Notes under the pieces: generated by a model
Databases searched by the model: none
Seen by the model: only the letters and a program-made list of their open reading frames with translations
Told to the model about the DNA's origin: nothing
Made by a program: the position numbers and the translations under genes
In this document: in pieces, positions 14,335-22,301 of the stretch
How positions within the stretch are numbered: position 1 is the first letter of the stretch
How the letters are laid out: the number at the start of each line of letters is the position of its first letter
Virus record (IMG/VR): IMGVR_UViG_3300023278_002893
Span: 1 to 64,000 of that record
From: a virus
Direction: 5' to 3' (one strand)
Length of the DNA stretch: 64,000 bases

Positions 14335-14802
14335 ATGACATTTATGGGGCCGGGAATTCTTCAGTATCTACAAATGATGGGTGGGGTGCCGGCGGGAACG
14401 AATGTTCCCTCCAGCGGAACAGGTGAGTCTGCCAGCGGTTCCGGATACTTGGCCGGATGGCTTCCAGGTTCGAATCCGTATTACTCTCCCAATCCGTGCT
14501 CTCCCGAAGAGTTAGGATTACCCCCCACTCATTTTTACTTGGTACTATCTTTTCCCGCAGGAGATTATGCGGATAAGATGGATGTTCATCCTAAATATCC
14601 AATGTTAGTTCCTGCATCAGATACTACTCCTGATATACTTGGAGTCTTTTCTGGAGAAAAGGCAGCCAATAAAGAGATGGCGGCGGATAAAGATAATGTT
14701 CATCTTATGTATAATCTTAGGCTAAGAGGCTATGATAAAGTAAATAGCTTCTTAGAGTTTTGTGCGGAAAATGATATAATAGTACCTATAACAGGTAGGT
14801 GA
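14335..14802 (+). CDS. Hypothetical protein, 155 aa
   Basis: Gly/Ser/Pro-rich N-terminal linker (about residues 15-50), then a compact mixed domain. The second half uses AT-rich codons unlike its neighbours, visible as a drop in GC from about 14570. Unrecognised. Coupled to the next gene (TGATG). Confidence 0.65.
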   Translation: MTFMGPGILQYLQMMGGVPAGTNVPSSGTGESASGSGYLAGWLPGSNPYYSPNPCSPEELGLPPTHFYLVLSFPAGDYADKMDVHPKYPMLVPASDTTPDILGVFSGEKAANKEMAADKDNVHLMYNLRLRGYDKVNSFLEFCAENDIIVPITGR

Positions 14803-14996
14803 TGGAAGATTTTGTTTCCGCCGCGAAAAAAAATAACAACCAACTCTTTGTAATGGGATTGGATCAAGAAGAATTAGGTCACCAGCAATGGATCCGGGAG
14901 ATAGAAGGATCAGGCCCCGTAGAAGTCATGCTGCTGACGTACGACCCGAACTTTGAGAACAAGAAAGGGACAAGGATTTACGTTCTGAAGGAGTAG
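14802..14996 (+). CDS. Hypothetical protein, 64 aa
   Basis: ATG at 14802 overlaps the upstream stop by 1 nt. Mixed alpha/beta, unrecognised. Confidence 0.6.
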   Translation: MEDFVSAAKKNNNQLFVMGLDQEELGHQQWIREIEGSGPVEVMLLTYDPNFENKKGTRIYVLKE

Positions 14997-14998
14997 AG

Positions 14999-15160
14999 AT
15001 GCTAGAATCTCTCACCGACGAAGAGTTAATCATCTTCCTGAAGGTAAGAATGGGACAAGAAATAACGGACGCAGAGACACGTGTGTCTCTAGCGGCCATA
15101 GAAAGGGAGTGTCCAATGTTCTTCTACGACCAAATGATGTCGGAAGGACTTATAGATTAG
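14999..15160 (+). CDS. Hypothetical protein, 53 aa
   Basis: Starts 2 bp after the previous stop, with AAGGAG upstream. Helical, acidic. Its TAG stop shares its last base with the first base of tRNA-Lys. Confidence 0.6.
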   Translation: MLESLTDEELIIFLKVRMGQEITDAETRVSLAAIERECPMFFYDQMMSEGLID

Positions 15161-15236
15161 GGCCGTTAGCACAACCAGGCAGTGCAAGAGACTTTTAATC
15201 TCTAGGTTCCGGGTTCGAATCCCGGGCGGCTCACCA
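15160..15236 (+). tRNA. tRNA-Lys (anticodon UUU)
   Basis: Acceptor GGGCCGT/GCGGCTC, anticodon arm AGAGA-CTTTTAA-TCTCT, T-arm CCGGG-TTCGAAT-CCCGG, CCA encoded. Confidence 0.93.
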
Positions 15237-15251
15237 ATAGGAGAACTACAC

Positions 15252-15617
15252 ATGTGGGATCCAAATCCAACTAACTGGAAGCTGATTACTGGCTGGCTGC
15301 TCGTCGCATTAGTGATATCCGTATGTGTGTCGGCGTGCGACGGATCTACCAAGGAAGAGCGTAGAGCGGCCCGTTATGCCATTTGTAAATTCCAAGAAGG
15401 CGAGCTGGTAAGATCCAAACTTAGCGGGGATCGGGGTCAGATAACCGATAGGATCAGATTTAGCAGCGATAATTATTGCTACTACCACGTACGTTTCGTG
15501 GGGAGACAAGAAACTACAGACTCTCGAATTCTGAGCAATGATGGGCCGATTGCAGTGACTCCCCTAACGGTGATCAAGTATATGCGTTCGTATGAACTGG
15601 AACCCTGGGGAGAGTAG
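15252..15617 (+). CDS. Putative lipoprotein or membrane-anchored protein, 121 aa
   Basis: Hydrophobic segment at residues about 11-28 ending in VSAC, a lipobox-like sequence, so Cys-anchoring to a membrane is likely. The mature part is beta-rich with a KFQEGELVRSK start that suggests a small SH3-like domain. Unrecognised family. Confidence 0.6.
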   Translation: MWDPNPTNWKLITGWLLVALVISVCVSACDGSTKEERRAARYAICKFQEGELVRSKLSGDRGQITDRIRFSSDNYCYYHVRFVGRQETTDSRILSNDGPIAVTPLTVIKYMRSYELEPWGE

Positions 15618-15621
15618 AGAG

Positions 15622-15702
15622 ATGAAACCTATTACTTTCATACTATGTGTCGGTGTTCTGGCGTTGGTAATCTCCTCACCAATCATCTTCTCGGGGTGGT
15701 AA
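15622..15702 (+). CDS. Single-helix membrane peptide, 26 aa
   Basis: AGAGAG precedes the ATG, 4 bp after the previous stop. Nearly the whole peptide is one hydrophobic helix (ITFILCVGVLALVISS). Such peptides often modulate membrane proteins or lysis; role unknown. Confidence 0.45.
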   Translation: MKPITFILCVGVLALVISSPIIFSGW

Positions 15703-15707
15703 ATTTC

Positions 15708-15962
15708 ATGAGGCGGATCAAATTTTATCTCGGCAAAATAAATCTCCTAGCCCACTTCATCTGGTGGAGGAAATGGAAACTCGTTCGAGACGAGTGGAAC
15801 ATGACCTATGAAGAACTGGAAGATGCCAAGAAGCGCCTTCCTGAAATAGAGCAGGAAGCAATCGAACGCCTCCTAAATCTCTTAGAGGAAACAGAATGTG
15901 ACGAAGGAGCAACGACCAAAACGGATACGTCAATTTTCCCACCGACAGCGAAGAATTTATAA
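15708..15962 (+). CDS. Hypothetical protein, 84 aa
   Basis: ATG at 15708, 5 bp after the membrane peptide; an earlier in-frame ATG lies inside that peptide's gene. Basic N-terminus, long acidic amphipathic helix (MTYEELEDAKKRLPEIEQEA). Unrecognised. Confidence 0.6.
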   Translation: MRRIKFYLGKINLLAHFIWWRKWKLVRDEWNMTYEELEDAKKRLPEIEQEAIERLLNLLEETECDEGATTKTDTSIFPPTAKNL

Positions 15963-15979
15963 GCTCCAGAGAGGGAGGA

Positions 15980-16288
15980 GTGTTCGTCTGCTTGGTAGTA
16001 GTGGAACCTGACGGTGAGTTCGACGACAGGTGGCCTGTCTGCTGTATCAATCCCATATTCGTTTCTTTGAGCGACGGGATAGTTGGTGACGATGTCATTC
16101 CTACTCCCCCCATGCCTGACTTTGATTCAGTGGAAAATATAACACAGATGGCCGATATGATGGCCGCGGAAAAGGCAGCCCATCCAGAAACGTTCCACTA
16201 TCCCAACGAAGGGGATGGTTGTATTCGATACCCTCAAGGTGTATCAAGTTGCTTAGGAGACTTAAATGTCACACATCAACAGACGTGA
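15980..16288 (+). CDS. Hypothetical protein, 102 aa
   Basis: GTG start near GGGAGG, though the spacing is short. The frame is open further upstream without a start codon, so the N-terminus is uncertain. Acidic, with cysteines near each end. The end overlaps the Tat-signal gene by 23 nt. Confidence 0.55.
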   Translation: MFVCLVVVEPDGEFDDRWPVCCINPIFVSLSDGIVGDDVIPTPPMPDFDSVENITQMADMMAAEKAAHPETFHYPNEGDGCIRYPQGVSSCLGDLNVTHQQT

Positions 16289-16481
16289 GTTCATAAAGAA
16301 TTCTGCTACCCTCGTGGGTGCTGTGGTATTAGCTCTAATAGTTCGGGTCTTTCCTGTACCCGTAACAACACCACCGCTAGAGTCTGGGACCTACGAAGCT
16401 ATTGCCGAGAGTCTCGTAACCCCAATACTACAGGAAATCGGAGAAGCATCCGTCATGCGTAAAATCGTGGCGGTAAGATAG
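16266..16481 (+). CDS. Short protein with twin-arginine (Tat) signal, 71 aa
   Basis: NRREFIKNSATLVG is a clear Tat motif, followed by a hydrophobic helix. Only about 35 residues remain after it, too short for a usual folded Tat cargo. It could be an anchored accessory peptide or a remnant of a longer enzyme. AGGAG precedes the ATG. Implies a host with a Tat translocase. Confidence 0.65.
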   Translation: MSHINRREFIKNSATLVGAVVLALIVRVFPVPVTTPPLESGTYEAIAESLVTPILQEIGEASVMRKIVAVR

Positions 16482-16527
16482 GCAAAAAGGGAAATCAATC
16501 CCCAACCAGTACAGAAGGAAGAAGAAA

Positions 16528-17280
16528 TTGCAATATTGCAATTACGTAAGTCGAATCAATACCCTGTTCGTAGTTCTTTGCGTCATTTTCACTCTCAGCA
16601 TCGCAAGTTCCGTATCTGCTATCACGATTCTCGACGATTTCGAAGACGGGGACACCGTTGGATGGGAAACATCCTCCTATTTTTCGAGCCCGGGCGCAGT
16701 ATCTTTCGGTGTCACAGATGGAAGATATCACCTCACAACGAACGGCGTTTCTGGTGACGGCCCCTACAACTATATGGCGTCCATGTACACCGACTCCTTG
16801 GTACCGGGGCGTTATATTGATAGCTCCTTGTCCCTAGACGTGAATGTTTCGGCTCTCGGCGGGGTAGCGGGAGTGTTCGTGCGTAGCGCGAACGCGACTT
16901 CAGGCTACGGAATGATGTTCGATACCGAATCCAACGCCATGTTCATCAGCAGGAGCGACGGAGTTAGTACCGTTCGTCTCGAAACACTGAATCGGAGTTT
17001 TGACCAAGATACCAACTACTCACTCCGAGCAATGGCGACCGGTGACCGATTGGACTTCAGGATCTGGGAATCGAGTATGGCCGAACCTGGCGCGTGGGAC
17101 ATCACTGTCTTTGACTCTACATACGGCTCCGGTGGCTTCGGCGTGTTGGCATCCCCCGGATATGTCGCCGGCTCGATCGGCGCGTCTTTTGACAATGCGG
17201 TATTCTCTCCGGAACCTGGAACTCTTGTACTTTTGGCTGGAGGTCTTGTCGGACTCGCAGTGTTGGGTAGGCGTAGGTAA
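16528..17280 (+). CDS. PEP-CTERM exosortase-substrate protein, 250 aa
   Basis: The N-terminal signal peptide ends near VSA. A beta-rich jelly-roll-like middle follows (opening LDDFEDGDTVGW). The C-terminus is a complete PEP-CTERM signal: PEP at residues 228-230, a hydrophobic helix, and RRR at the end. In exosortase bacteria this tail is cut by the exosortase and the protein is sorted to the surface or matrix. The start is TTG at 16528, with AAGGAAG upstream. A phage-borne example points to an exosortase host and a role on the infected cell's surface (inference). Confidence 0.85.
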   Translation: MQYCNYVSRINTLFVVLCVIFTLSIASSVSAITILDDFEDGDTVGWETSSYFSSPGAVSFGVTDGRYHLTTNGVSGDGPYNYMASMYTDSLVPGRYIDSSLSLDVNVSALGGVAGVFVRSANATSGYGMMFDTESNAMFISRSDGVSTVRLETLNRSFDQDTNYSLRAMATGDRLDFRIWESSMAEPGAWDITVFDSTYGSGGFGVLASPGYVAGSIGASFDNAVFSPEPGTLVLLAGGLVGLAVLGRRR

Positions 17281-17291
17281 CCTACTGAGAA

Positions 17292-17319
17292 GGGGGACTA
17301 TCGTCCCCCAGGAGTTTTT
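17292..17319 (+). terminator. Probable intrinsic terminator
   Basis: GGGGGAC/GTCCCCC stem with a TATC loop, 12 bp after the PEP-CTERM stop, followed by a short delayed T-run (GTTTTTA). Confidence 0.5.
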
Positions 17320-17348
17320 ATTCCGGCCGAAAAAAAAAGGAGAGACTG

Positions 17349-17498
17349 ATGACCCGTCAGACTAAGAGAACGACAGAATGGCTTACTTGTCTATGGTGTT
17401 ACGCCGTGTTCAAGGCACGCCCCGGGTTCGTCACACCAATCCATAAGAGAGACGGACAGCGGTGTCCTGGGAGCCATAAAGAAGGAGACGGCTGTTAA
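17349..17498 (+). CDS. Small Cys protein, 49 aa
   Basis: AAGGAG precedes the ATG. CLWC, then two later cysteines, predict a zinc site. Abuts the next gene directly. Function unknown. Confidence 0.6.
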   Translation: MTRQTKRTTEWLTCLWCYAVFKARPGFVTPIHKRDGQRCPGSHKEGDGC

Positions 17499-17807
17499 AT
17501 GATCAAGAAATGGTTTATCTGCTCATGGAAACACAGAGAACATCGATGTTACCCTAGAGATCCGAATGGGTGGTGGCACTGTATGAAATGTCACCCCTGC
17601 GATGAATGGCTGAATAAGTGGTTGGAAAAAATGAGGAAAAAAGAGGAGAAAACTATGGCTGAGAAAGAAACGAAAAAACCTAAACCCGATGTCACCGTGA
17701 GACCAATCGAAGGTTTGATGCTCGCCGAGGCACAGATCAGAAAGAAGAGTGATCTTCAGAAAAACATCGTCAAGGATACGGCGAATCAAGAGAACGAAGA
17801 GATATAA
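17499..17807 (+). CDS. Hypothetical Cys/Trp-rich protein, 102 aa
   Basis: The N-terminal 38 residues carry CxxxxxxxxC and CMKCHPC clusters (possible zinc site); the rest is a long charged helix rich in Lys and Glu. Starts one base after the previous stop. Unrecognised. Confidence 0.65.
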   Translation: MIKKWFICSWKHREHRCYPRDPNGWWHCMKCHPCDEWLNKWLEKMRKKEEKTMAEKETKKPKPDVTVRPIEGLMLAEAQIRKKSDLQKNIVKDTANQENEEI

Positions 17808-17833
17808 ACCTACAGAGAATCCGAGGGTATTAC

Positions 17834-17910
17834 ACCCCGGTAGCTCAGTGGGTTAGAGCATCAGGCTTATATCCTGACGGTCGTAGGTTCAAGTCCTACC
17901 CGGGGTACCA
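17834..17910 (+). tRNA. tRNA-Ile (anticodon UAU)
   Basis: Acceptor ACCCCGG/CCGGGGT perfect, anticodon arm TCAGG-CTTATAT-CCTGA, T-arm GTAGG-TTCAAGT-CCTAC, CCA encoded. UAU reads AUA directly, whereas most bacteria use a lysidine-modified CAU tRNA. Confidence 0.92.
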
Positions 17911-17942
17911 GTGTATTTTTCAGAGTAGAGGAGTTTTGTTGT

Positions 17943-17990
17943 ATGTATATGATTTTGTGGGCGCTGACAACTTACGCCCGCGCTGAGTAA
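17943..17990 (+). CDS. Possible 15-aa membrane peptide
   Basis: GAGGAG 9 nt before an ATG; the peptide is mostly hydrophobic. Very short, so it could be chance. Confidence 0.25.
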   Translation: MYMILWALTTYARAE

Positions 17991-18026
17991 ATATGATACG
18001 CAAGAAGTGCGGTAGGAGGTAAGACA

Positions 18027-18302
18027 ATGCCTGAAATACCCGAAAGAGACTTTAGGATAGGCCCCCCTATATGGTGGATTATCCATTTTGATAAATTCGG
18101 AAACATATCGAACATAGAAGAACACGAAAAAGAAAAGAAAATAAGCGTAACTAAGTCTCCTGACAAAACCTGGCGGGAGTTCCTCACTACGCGAGTAAGT
18201 AACGGACATTCGGGCACCGCAGTACAGAAAACTGCCCGCGCACAGGCGTTCCTGCGCAGAATGGGGATACTAGAAGAAGAGAGAGGCGTAAGAGCAAACT
18301 AA
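18027..18302 (+). CDS. Hypothetical protein, 91 aa
   Basis: GTAGGAGGT precedes the ATG. Aromatic N-terminus (PPIWWIIHF), charged middle, basic C-terminus. Unrecognised. Last gene before the NAD pair. Confidence 0.7.
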   Translation: MPEIPERDFRIGPPIWWIIHFDKFGNISNIEEHEKEKKISVTKSPDKTWREFLTTRVSNGHSGTAVQKTARAQAFLRRMGILEEERGVRAN

Positions 18303-18385
18303 GGGGCACACAGCGTGCCCCAAAACAAAAGGCGAGGTACGTGAAAGCGTATACTCACATCCAGTGAAAGCTGTGATGACGTCAT
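18303..18385 (+). promoter_or_regulatory. Stem-loop and palindrome ahead of the NAD genes
   Basis: GGGGCAC at 18303-18309 pairs with GTGCCCC at 18315-18321. A perfect 10-bp palindrome, ATGACGTCAT, sits at 18376-18385, 19 bp before the prs-like start, and could be an operator. No clear promoter boxes were found. Confidence 0.4.
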
Positions 18386-18403
18386 AAAGGACGGTGAATA
18401 AAA

Positions 18404-19264
18404 ATGAGTAACATAAGGATCCTAAAGCAGGTGAGGGATGGTGGTATCATCCTTCAAGAACAATTCAAAGGGATGTTCTTCTCCGGAGGAGAACCCCACG
18501 TGGTAATCGAAGCTCCCGACAAGTTGGCGGGGGCTTCTGTCATTTTGGATGCTCGGGTAGGTTCCCCGGCAGATATGATGATGCTTCTCGCGGTAACCAA
18601 TGCCGTGAAGGAGTGTGATGCTAAAGAGATTTCTCTTCTTCTGCCCTACTTCCCGGGAGCGCGGCAAGACAGATCCGAATCTGGATTTGCTGTCACCTCC
18701 AAAATGTTCGCAGCAATTATCAATCTCCAAGGATACAAGGTTGTGGGGGTAGTAGATCCCCATTCTGTTGCAGCGATCGAAGACCTGGAACGATGTGTTC
18801 CGTTGTCTCCGATCCCACTGATCAAACAGTTCCTCCCCGAGGGGCTGGTTGGTTTGATTTGCCCCGACGAGGGGGCCATTCCGAGGACTGAGGCGCTTGC
18901 CAAAGAACTCGGAGGTGTGCATGTGGTGTATGCCCATAAGAAACGAGATCCAAGGACGGGTAAGCTTACCGGTTTCACCTTGGATCCTCTCCCCGAAGAA
19001 GGTAACTGGCTTCTCGCAGATGATATCTGTGATGCAGGCGGAACCTTCATGGGAACGGCAGGTCAGTACCTGGAAGATCCCAAAGGTACCGGGCCTCTCC
19101 ATCTATGGACAACGCACGGCATCTATTCCAGAGGACTGGAAGAACTCGCCGGTTATTTCGCAACGATAGGGTGCTCTGATTCTTTCCCGAGCGCCGTCAA
19201 TCCCCACCCACAACTCCAGGTGGTTTCCATTCTGGACAACCTTGATCTCCTAGGAGGTATCTAA
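18404..19264 (+). CDS. Ribose-phosphate pyrophosphokinase family (Prs-like, or ADPR-PP synthetase)
   Basis: 286 aa, slightly shorter than cellular Prs. Shows the Prs active-site words PYFPGARQDR and the PRPP-binding loop LLADDICDAGGTF (Asp206-Asp207). Prs makes PRPP from ribose-5-phosphate and ATP. It abuts a NadV/NAMPT-like gene, the classic phage NAD-salvage pair. In the NARP1 anti-defence pathway homologous enzymes act instead on ADP-ribose, making ADPR-pyrophosphate; sequence alone does not separate the two substrates here. Cytoplasmic. GGACGG is a weak ribosome-binding site. Confidence 0.9.
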   Translation: MSNIRILKQVRDGGIILQEQFKGMFFSGGEPHVVIEAPDKLAGASVILDARVGSPADMMMLLAVTNAVKECDAKEISLLLPYFPGARQDRSESGFAVTSKMFAAIINLQGYKVVGVVDPHSVAAIEDLERCVPLSPIPLIKQFLPEGLVGLICPDEGAIPRTEALAKELGGVHVVYAHKKRDPRTGKLTGFTLDPLPEEGNWLLADDICDAGGTFMGTAGQYLEDPKGTGPLHLWTTHGIYSRGLEELAGYFATIGCSDSFPSAVNPHPQLQVVSILDNLDLLGGI

Positions 19265-19266
19265 TC

Positions 19267-20754
19267 ATGTTCCAATACGCACCCGAATCGGCGTTCGACG
19301 GATACAAAGGCGACCATCGTCGTCAATACCCCGACATGACACAATATGTCAATTCCAACTGGACTGCCCGCGGGTCCAGAGTCCAAGGGCAAAGGGAGGT
19401 TGTTTCGTTCTCCCTTCAAGCATTCCTTCAGGAACGTATGATGGACGACTTTCAACGGCTGTTCTTCGATGTACCGCTGGAAAAGGTACTGAAGAGGCAC
19501 GCTCGTCGGATGAACGGTTATCTCGGTCCCAACGACATGGGGGTTCAGCACATCGCCGACCTCCACGATCTGGGCTACGTACCTCTCCAGTTTTCTGGAT
19601 TGGAGGAGGGCACCCTGTGTCCGCTGCGCGTACCCCAATTCACTGTGCAGAACACACTTCCAGAGTTCTTCTGGATGACCAATGCATATGAAACCTTGAC
19701 CTCTACCTCGGTTTGGCAGCCCTCGACCTCGGCAACCACTGCCTATCGGTTTCGGAAGCTGCTGAATCAGTATGGGGCATTCACGGGGACAGCCCCCGAA
19801 GGTATTGGCTACCAAGGCCACGACTTCAGTTTCCGGGGACTACCCGGCCTGGAGGCGGCGGCCGCATCTGCTGCTGGTCACCTCCTGTCCTTCATCGGAA
19901 CGGATACTGTCCCGGCACTGGATTGGATCGAGCAGTACTACTGGGGCGACGAGCCGGACGATTATGTCATCGGCCAGTCAGTTTTCGCGACGGAGCACTC
20001 TGTCATGTGCGCCGGCGGAAAAGTTGGAGAACTTCAGACTTTCGAACGTCTGCTGGGTCTCTACCCCACCGGCATCTTCTCGGTAGTGTCCGACACCTGG
20101 AACCTGTGGCACGTCCTCACGGACATCCTTCCCAAACTCAAAGACCAGATCATGGAGCGCGAGGGCAAGATGGTCATTCGCCCCGACTCGGGTAACCCTG
20201 CAGACATTCTCTGCGGTGATCCCGAGGCAGTACGAGGAACTCCCGAGAGCAAGGGCGTTGTTCAACTGCTGTGGGAGGTCTTTGGCGGAACGAAGAACAA
20301 GTACGGTTACAAGGAGCTGGATTCCCACATCGGTTGCATCTACGGGGACGCCATCACCTTCGAGCGTGCTACAGAGATCATGCAGAGGCTGGCAGCATCG
20401 GGATTTGCTTCCGGCAACGTGGTCTTCGGGGTCGGTTCCTACAGCTATCAGCACGTCACCCGGGACACCTATGGACATGCCATGAAGGCTACTTGGGCGC
20501 AGGTTGATGGTGAAGGTCGAGACCTGTTCAAGAAACCGATCACCGATGGTGGTGAGAAGTTCTCCGCGACCGGACGGCTGGCAGTTCATGCCTACGACGA
20601 CGGTGAGCTGTATGTAATCGAGAAGGCCACTCCGGAGGAAGAAGCGGCATCGCTTCTGGTGCCTCGGTGGAAAGACGGTGAGTTCCTGAGCCGTACCTCC
20701 ATCTCTCAGGTACGAGCCAAGCTCTGGAGCGGTCAGCACGAGACCTCACTGTAG
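19267..20754 (+). CDS. nadV: Nicotinamide phosphoribosyltransferase family (NadV/NAMPT-like, or Namat)
   Basis: 495 aa, full family length. Hallmarks: DGYKGDHRRQYP near the start, IRPDSGNPADI in the phosphoribosyl-binding region, and conserved VGSYSYQ. NadV joins nicotinamide and PRPP to NMN. In NARP1 the homologue joins nicotinamide to ADPR-pyrophosphate, giving NAD directly. Located 2 bp after the Prs-like gene, so both are made from one message. Codon use is somewhat more GC-rich than in the first 18 kb, consistent with a separately acquired cassette. Confidence 0.92.
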   Translation: MFQYAPESAFDGYKGDHRRQYPDMTQYVNSNWTARGSRVQGQREVVSFSLQAFLQERMMDDFQRLFFDVPLEKVLKRHARRMNGYLGPNDMGVQHIADLHDLGYVPLQFSGLEEGTLCPLRVPQFTVQNTLPEFFWMTNAYETLTSTSVWQPSTSATTAYRFRKLLNQYGAFTGTAPEGIGYQGHDFSFRGLPGLEAAAASAAGHLLSFIGTDTVPALDWIEQYYWGDEPDDYVIGQSVFATEHSVMCAGGKVGELQTFERLLGLYPTGIFSVVSDTWNLWHVLTDILPKLKDQIMEREGKMVIRPDSGNPADILCGDPEAVRGTPESKGVVQLLWEVFGGTKNKYGYKELDSHIGCIYGDAITFERATEIMQRLAASGFASGNVVFGVGSYSYQHVTRDTYGHAMKATWAQVDGEGRDLFKKPITDGGEKFSATGRLAVHAYDDGELYVIEKATPEEEAASLLVPRWKDGEFLSRTSISQVRAKLWSGQHETSL

Positions 20755-20787
20755 GGGAAAACAGGGATCGTAACACTCTGTCGAAGC

Positions 20788-20831
20788 GTGCATTTGAGGC
20801 GGCCTTTCCTAGAAGGGTCGCCTCTTTGCAC
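20788..20831 (+). terminator. Long stem-loop after nadV
   Basis: GTGCA pairs TGCAC and GAGGCG pairs CGCCTC across a small TTT/TT internal loop, with CCTT/AAGG inside. It lies 33 bp after the nadV stop and probably ends or protects the NAD transcript; there is no trailing U-tract. Confidence 0.45.
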
Positions 20832-20881
20832 TTACTGCCATCGGGCGTGCGAGGTGAGAGAACTCTTGGAGGTACCTGACT

Positions 20882-21076
20882 GTGGATGAAGACAGTGTAG
20901 TGGATCATGCCAAGCAACAAGATCTCCTGACCATGTACCAGAGCGTTGAACGGATGAATGGGCATATCTTGTCTGGCAACAACGACGGTGTGATATTTGA
21001 GCAACATCTACAGATGAATCTGCGCAGTAACTTTCGAGAACTACAAAGAAGGCAAGGCGTAGACTCTGAACTCTAA
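20882..21076 (+). CDS. Hypothetical protein, 64 aa
   Basis: GTG start, with GGAGGT 8 nt upstream. Helical, acidic, unrecognised. Leads into the paralogue pair. Confidence 0.6.
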   Translation: MDEDSVVDHAKQQDLLTMYQSVERMNGHILSGNNDGVIFEQHLQMNLRSNFRELQRRQGVDSEL

Positions 21077-21094
21077 GAGTGAAGGAGTTAGAAC

Positions 21095-22165
21095 ATGGGT
21101 CGTCACCCATTGGAACAAGAACCGGAGTGGTTTTTCGAGCAAAGGACTGTACAAGTCCACGCTCCTATCTATCGAGTAGTGAACGATTTCAACAAGGGTC
21201 CCCTTAAGAACCGGAAGATGGTGATCGCCGGTCAAGATGTGTGTCGTGAGGGTGTAATCCACGGCGTCCGTCGTAAGTTGGGAGAAGCTCTTGGGTTCGT
21301 GAGAAACGATGAGCACTGCTTCTGGAGGAAGTCATTTGTCCTTCATTCCTCCCCCGACATGAACCATGAGTCTCTTAAGCAACCTGGTTTGTCTTGGGTA
21401 GCAGTGAAGGGGACTCACATTTCCGGATATAGGATGGGACCAAACCCACACTATGGCAAAAGGCCGAAGTGGGAATACGGAAGCGACTCACATCATGTCC
21501 GTAAGCCCTTTGTTCGTAGCGAGGGGGCGACGGTTCTGTCCGATGAGGATGTCGATAACTACCTTCGGTTGTGTGACGCAGTGGTGGGGCCGATTACCGT
21601 GCTGTTAAATCCTGATCGCTACACAGGCAATTGGTGGCGAACAGAGGTTGGGGACTCAATGCAGAGAGATGGGTTCCTCAGATGGTATGGAATAGACAAC
21701 ACGGCCTTATGGCACCCCGCACTGGTCTCCCTGTACACAGGGCTGGTGAGACAGTGCGCATTCATGGCCCGGACTGGGGTGGTAGATCAGGTCCTATCAG
21801 ATGTAGAGGGGTTGGGCCTGGAAGAGTGCCTCACGGAGTCAGATGAGTCATTGGCCTTAGAGATCATGAAGAAGATGGAGAAGTGGATCGCAGTGCCCCG
21901 ACCAAAGAGCGGAGGTGTTGAGAACATTCCTATTCCCCGAGGGACTTTGAACAAGATCACATCTCTACACAAGGCGCTCTACAATCATGGCTTCTCCAAA
22001 ACTTTCGGGAGGAGCATGCTGGCCGGATGGAATGTGGCAAACCCCTATGGGAACGAAGGACAACGTAAGAATCCAAACTACAGAGGTATCCACTCCTTTA
22101 TGGGCAGATCAGGGACCTCAGGGAGGGGTAAGGCTATCAAGAAACTATCTTTGGTATCAGGGTAG
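21095..22165 (+). CDS. Unknown protein, paralogue 1 of a local pair (356 aa)
   Basis: Shares an extended region with the 22302 protein: DAVVGP/DAVVGI, a GxWWR segment, WHPAL/RHPAL followed by a TGL-x-RQ helix, DQVL/DQIL, and W-I-x-VP near the end. No known fold recognised. The conserved Trp, Arg and His residues suggest an active site or ligand pocket. Pairing with tRNA-Leu between the copies suggests duplication. GAAGGAG precedes the ATG. Confidence 0.75.
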   Translation: MGRHPLEQEPEWFFEQRTVQVHAPIYRVVNDFNKGPLKNRKMVIAGQDVCREGVIHGVRRKLGEALGFVRNDEHCFWRKSFVLHSSPDMNHESLKQPGLSWVAVKGTHISGYRMGPNPHYGKRPKWEYGSDSHHVRKPFVRSEGATVLSDEDVDNYLRLCDAVVGPITVLLNPDRYTGNWWRTEVGDSMQRDGFLRWYGIDNTALWHPALVSLYTGLVRQCAFMARTGVVDQVLSDVEGLGLEECLTESDESLALEIMKKMEKWIAVPRPKSGGVENIPIPRGTLNKITSLHKALYNHGFSKTFGRSMLAGWNVANPYGNEGQRKNPNYRGIHSFMGRSGTSGRGKAIKKLSLVSG

Positions 22166-22181
22166 TGGGTATGAGTAATGC

Positions 22182-22268
22182 GGGCGTGTGGCGGAACTGG
22201 TAGACGCAGAGGACTTAAAATCCTCGGGTCGCAAGACCGTGTGGGTTCGATTCCCATCTCGCCTACCA
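22182..22268 (+). tRNA. tRNA-Leu (anticodon UAA)
   Basis: Class II: D-arm GCGG...CGC, anticodon arm GAGGA-CTTAAAA-TCCTC, long variable arm, T-arm GTGGG-TTCGATT-CCCAT, CCA encoded. The acceptor pairs with a wobble and one mismatch, so the exact 5' end may shift by 1-2 nt. Confidence 0.88.
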
Positions 22269-22301
22269 GAAGATGGACAACCTTAAAAGATCGAGGAAAG
22301 T

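Noticed and set aside
15898-16011. GTG-started ORF of 37 codons
   Set aside because: Very basic, overlaps two better-supported genes in other frames, and has no clear signal of its own.
19978-20739. Antisense ORF of 253 codons
   Set aside because: Mirror of nadV, whose protein is clearly recognised.
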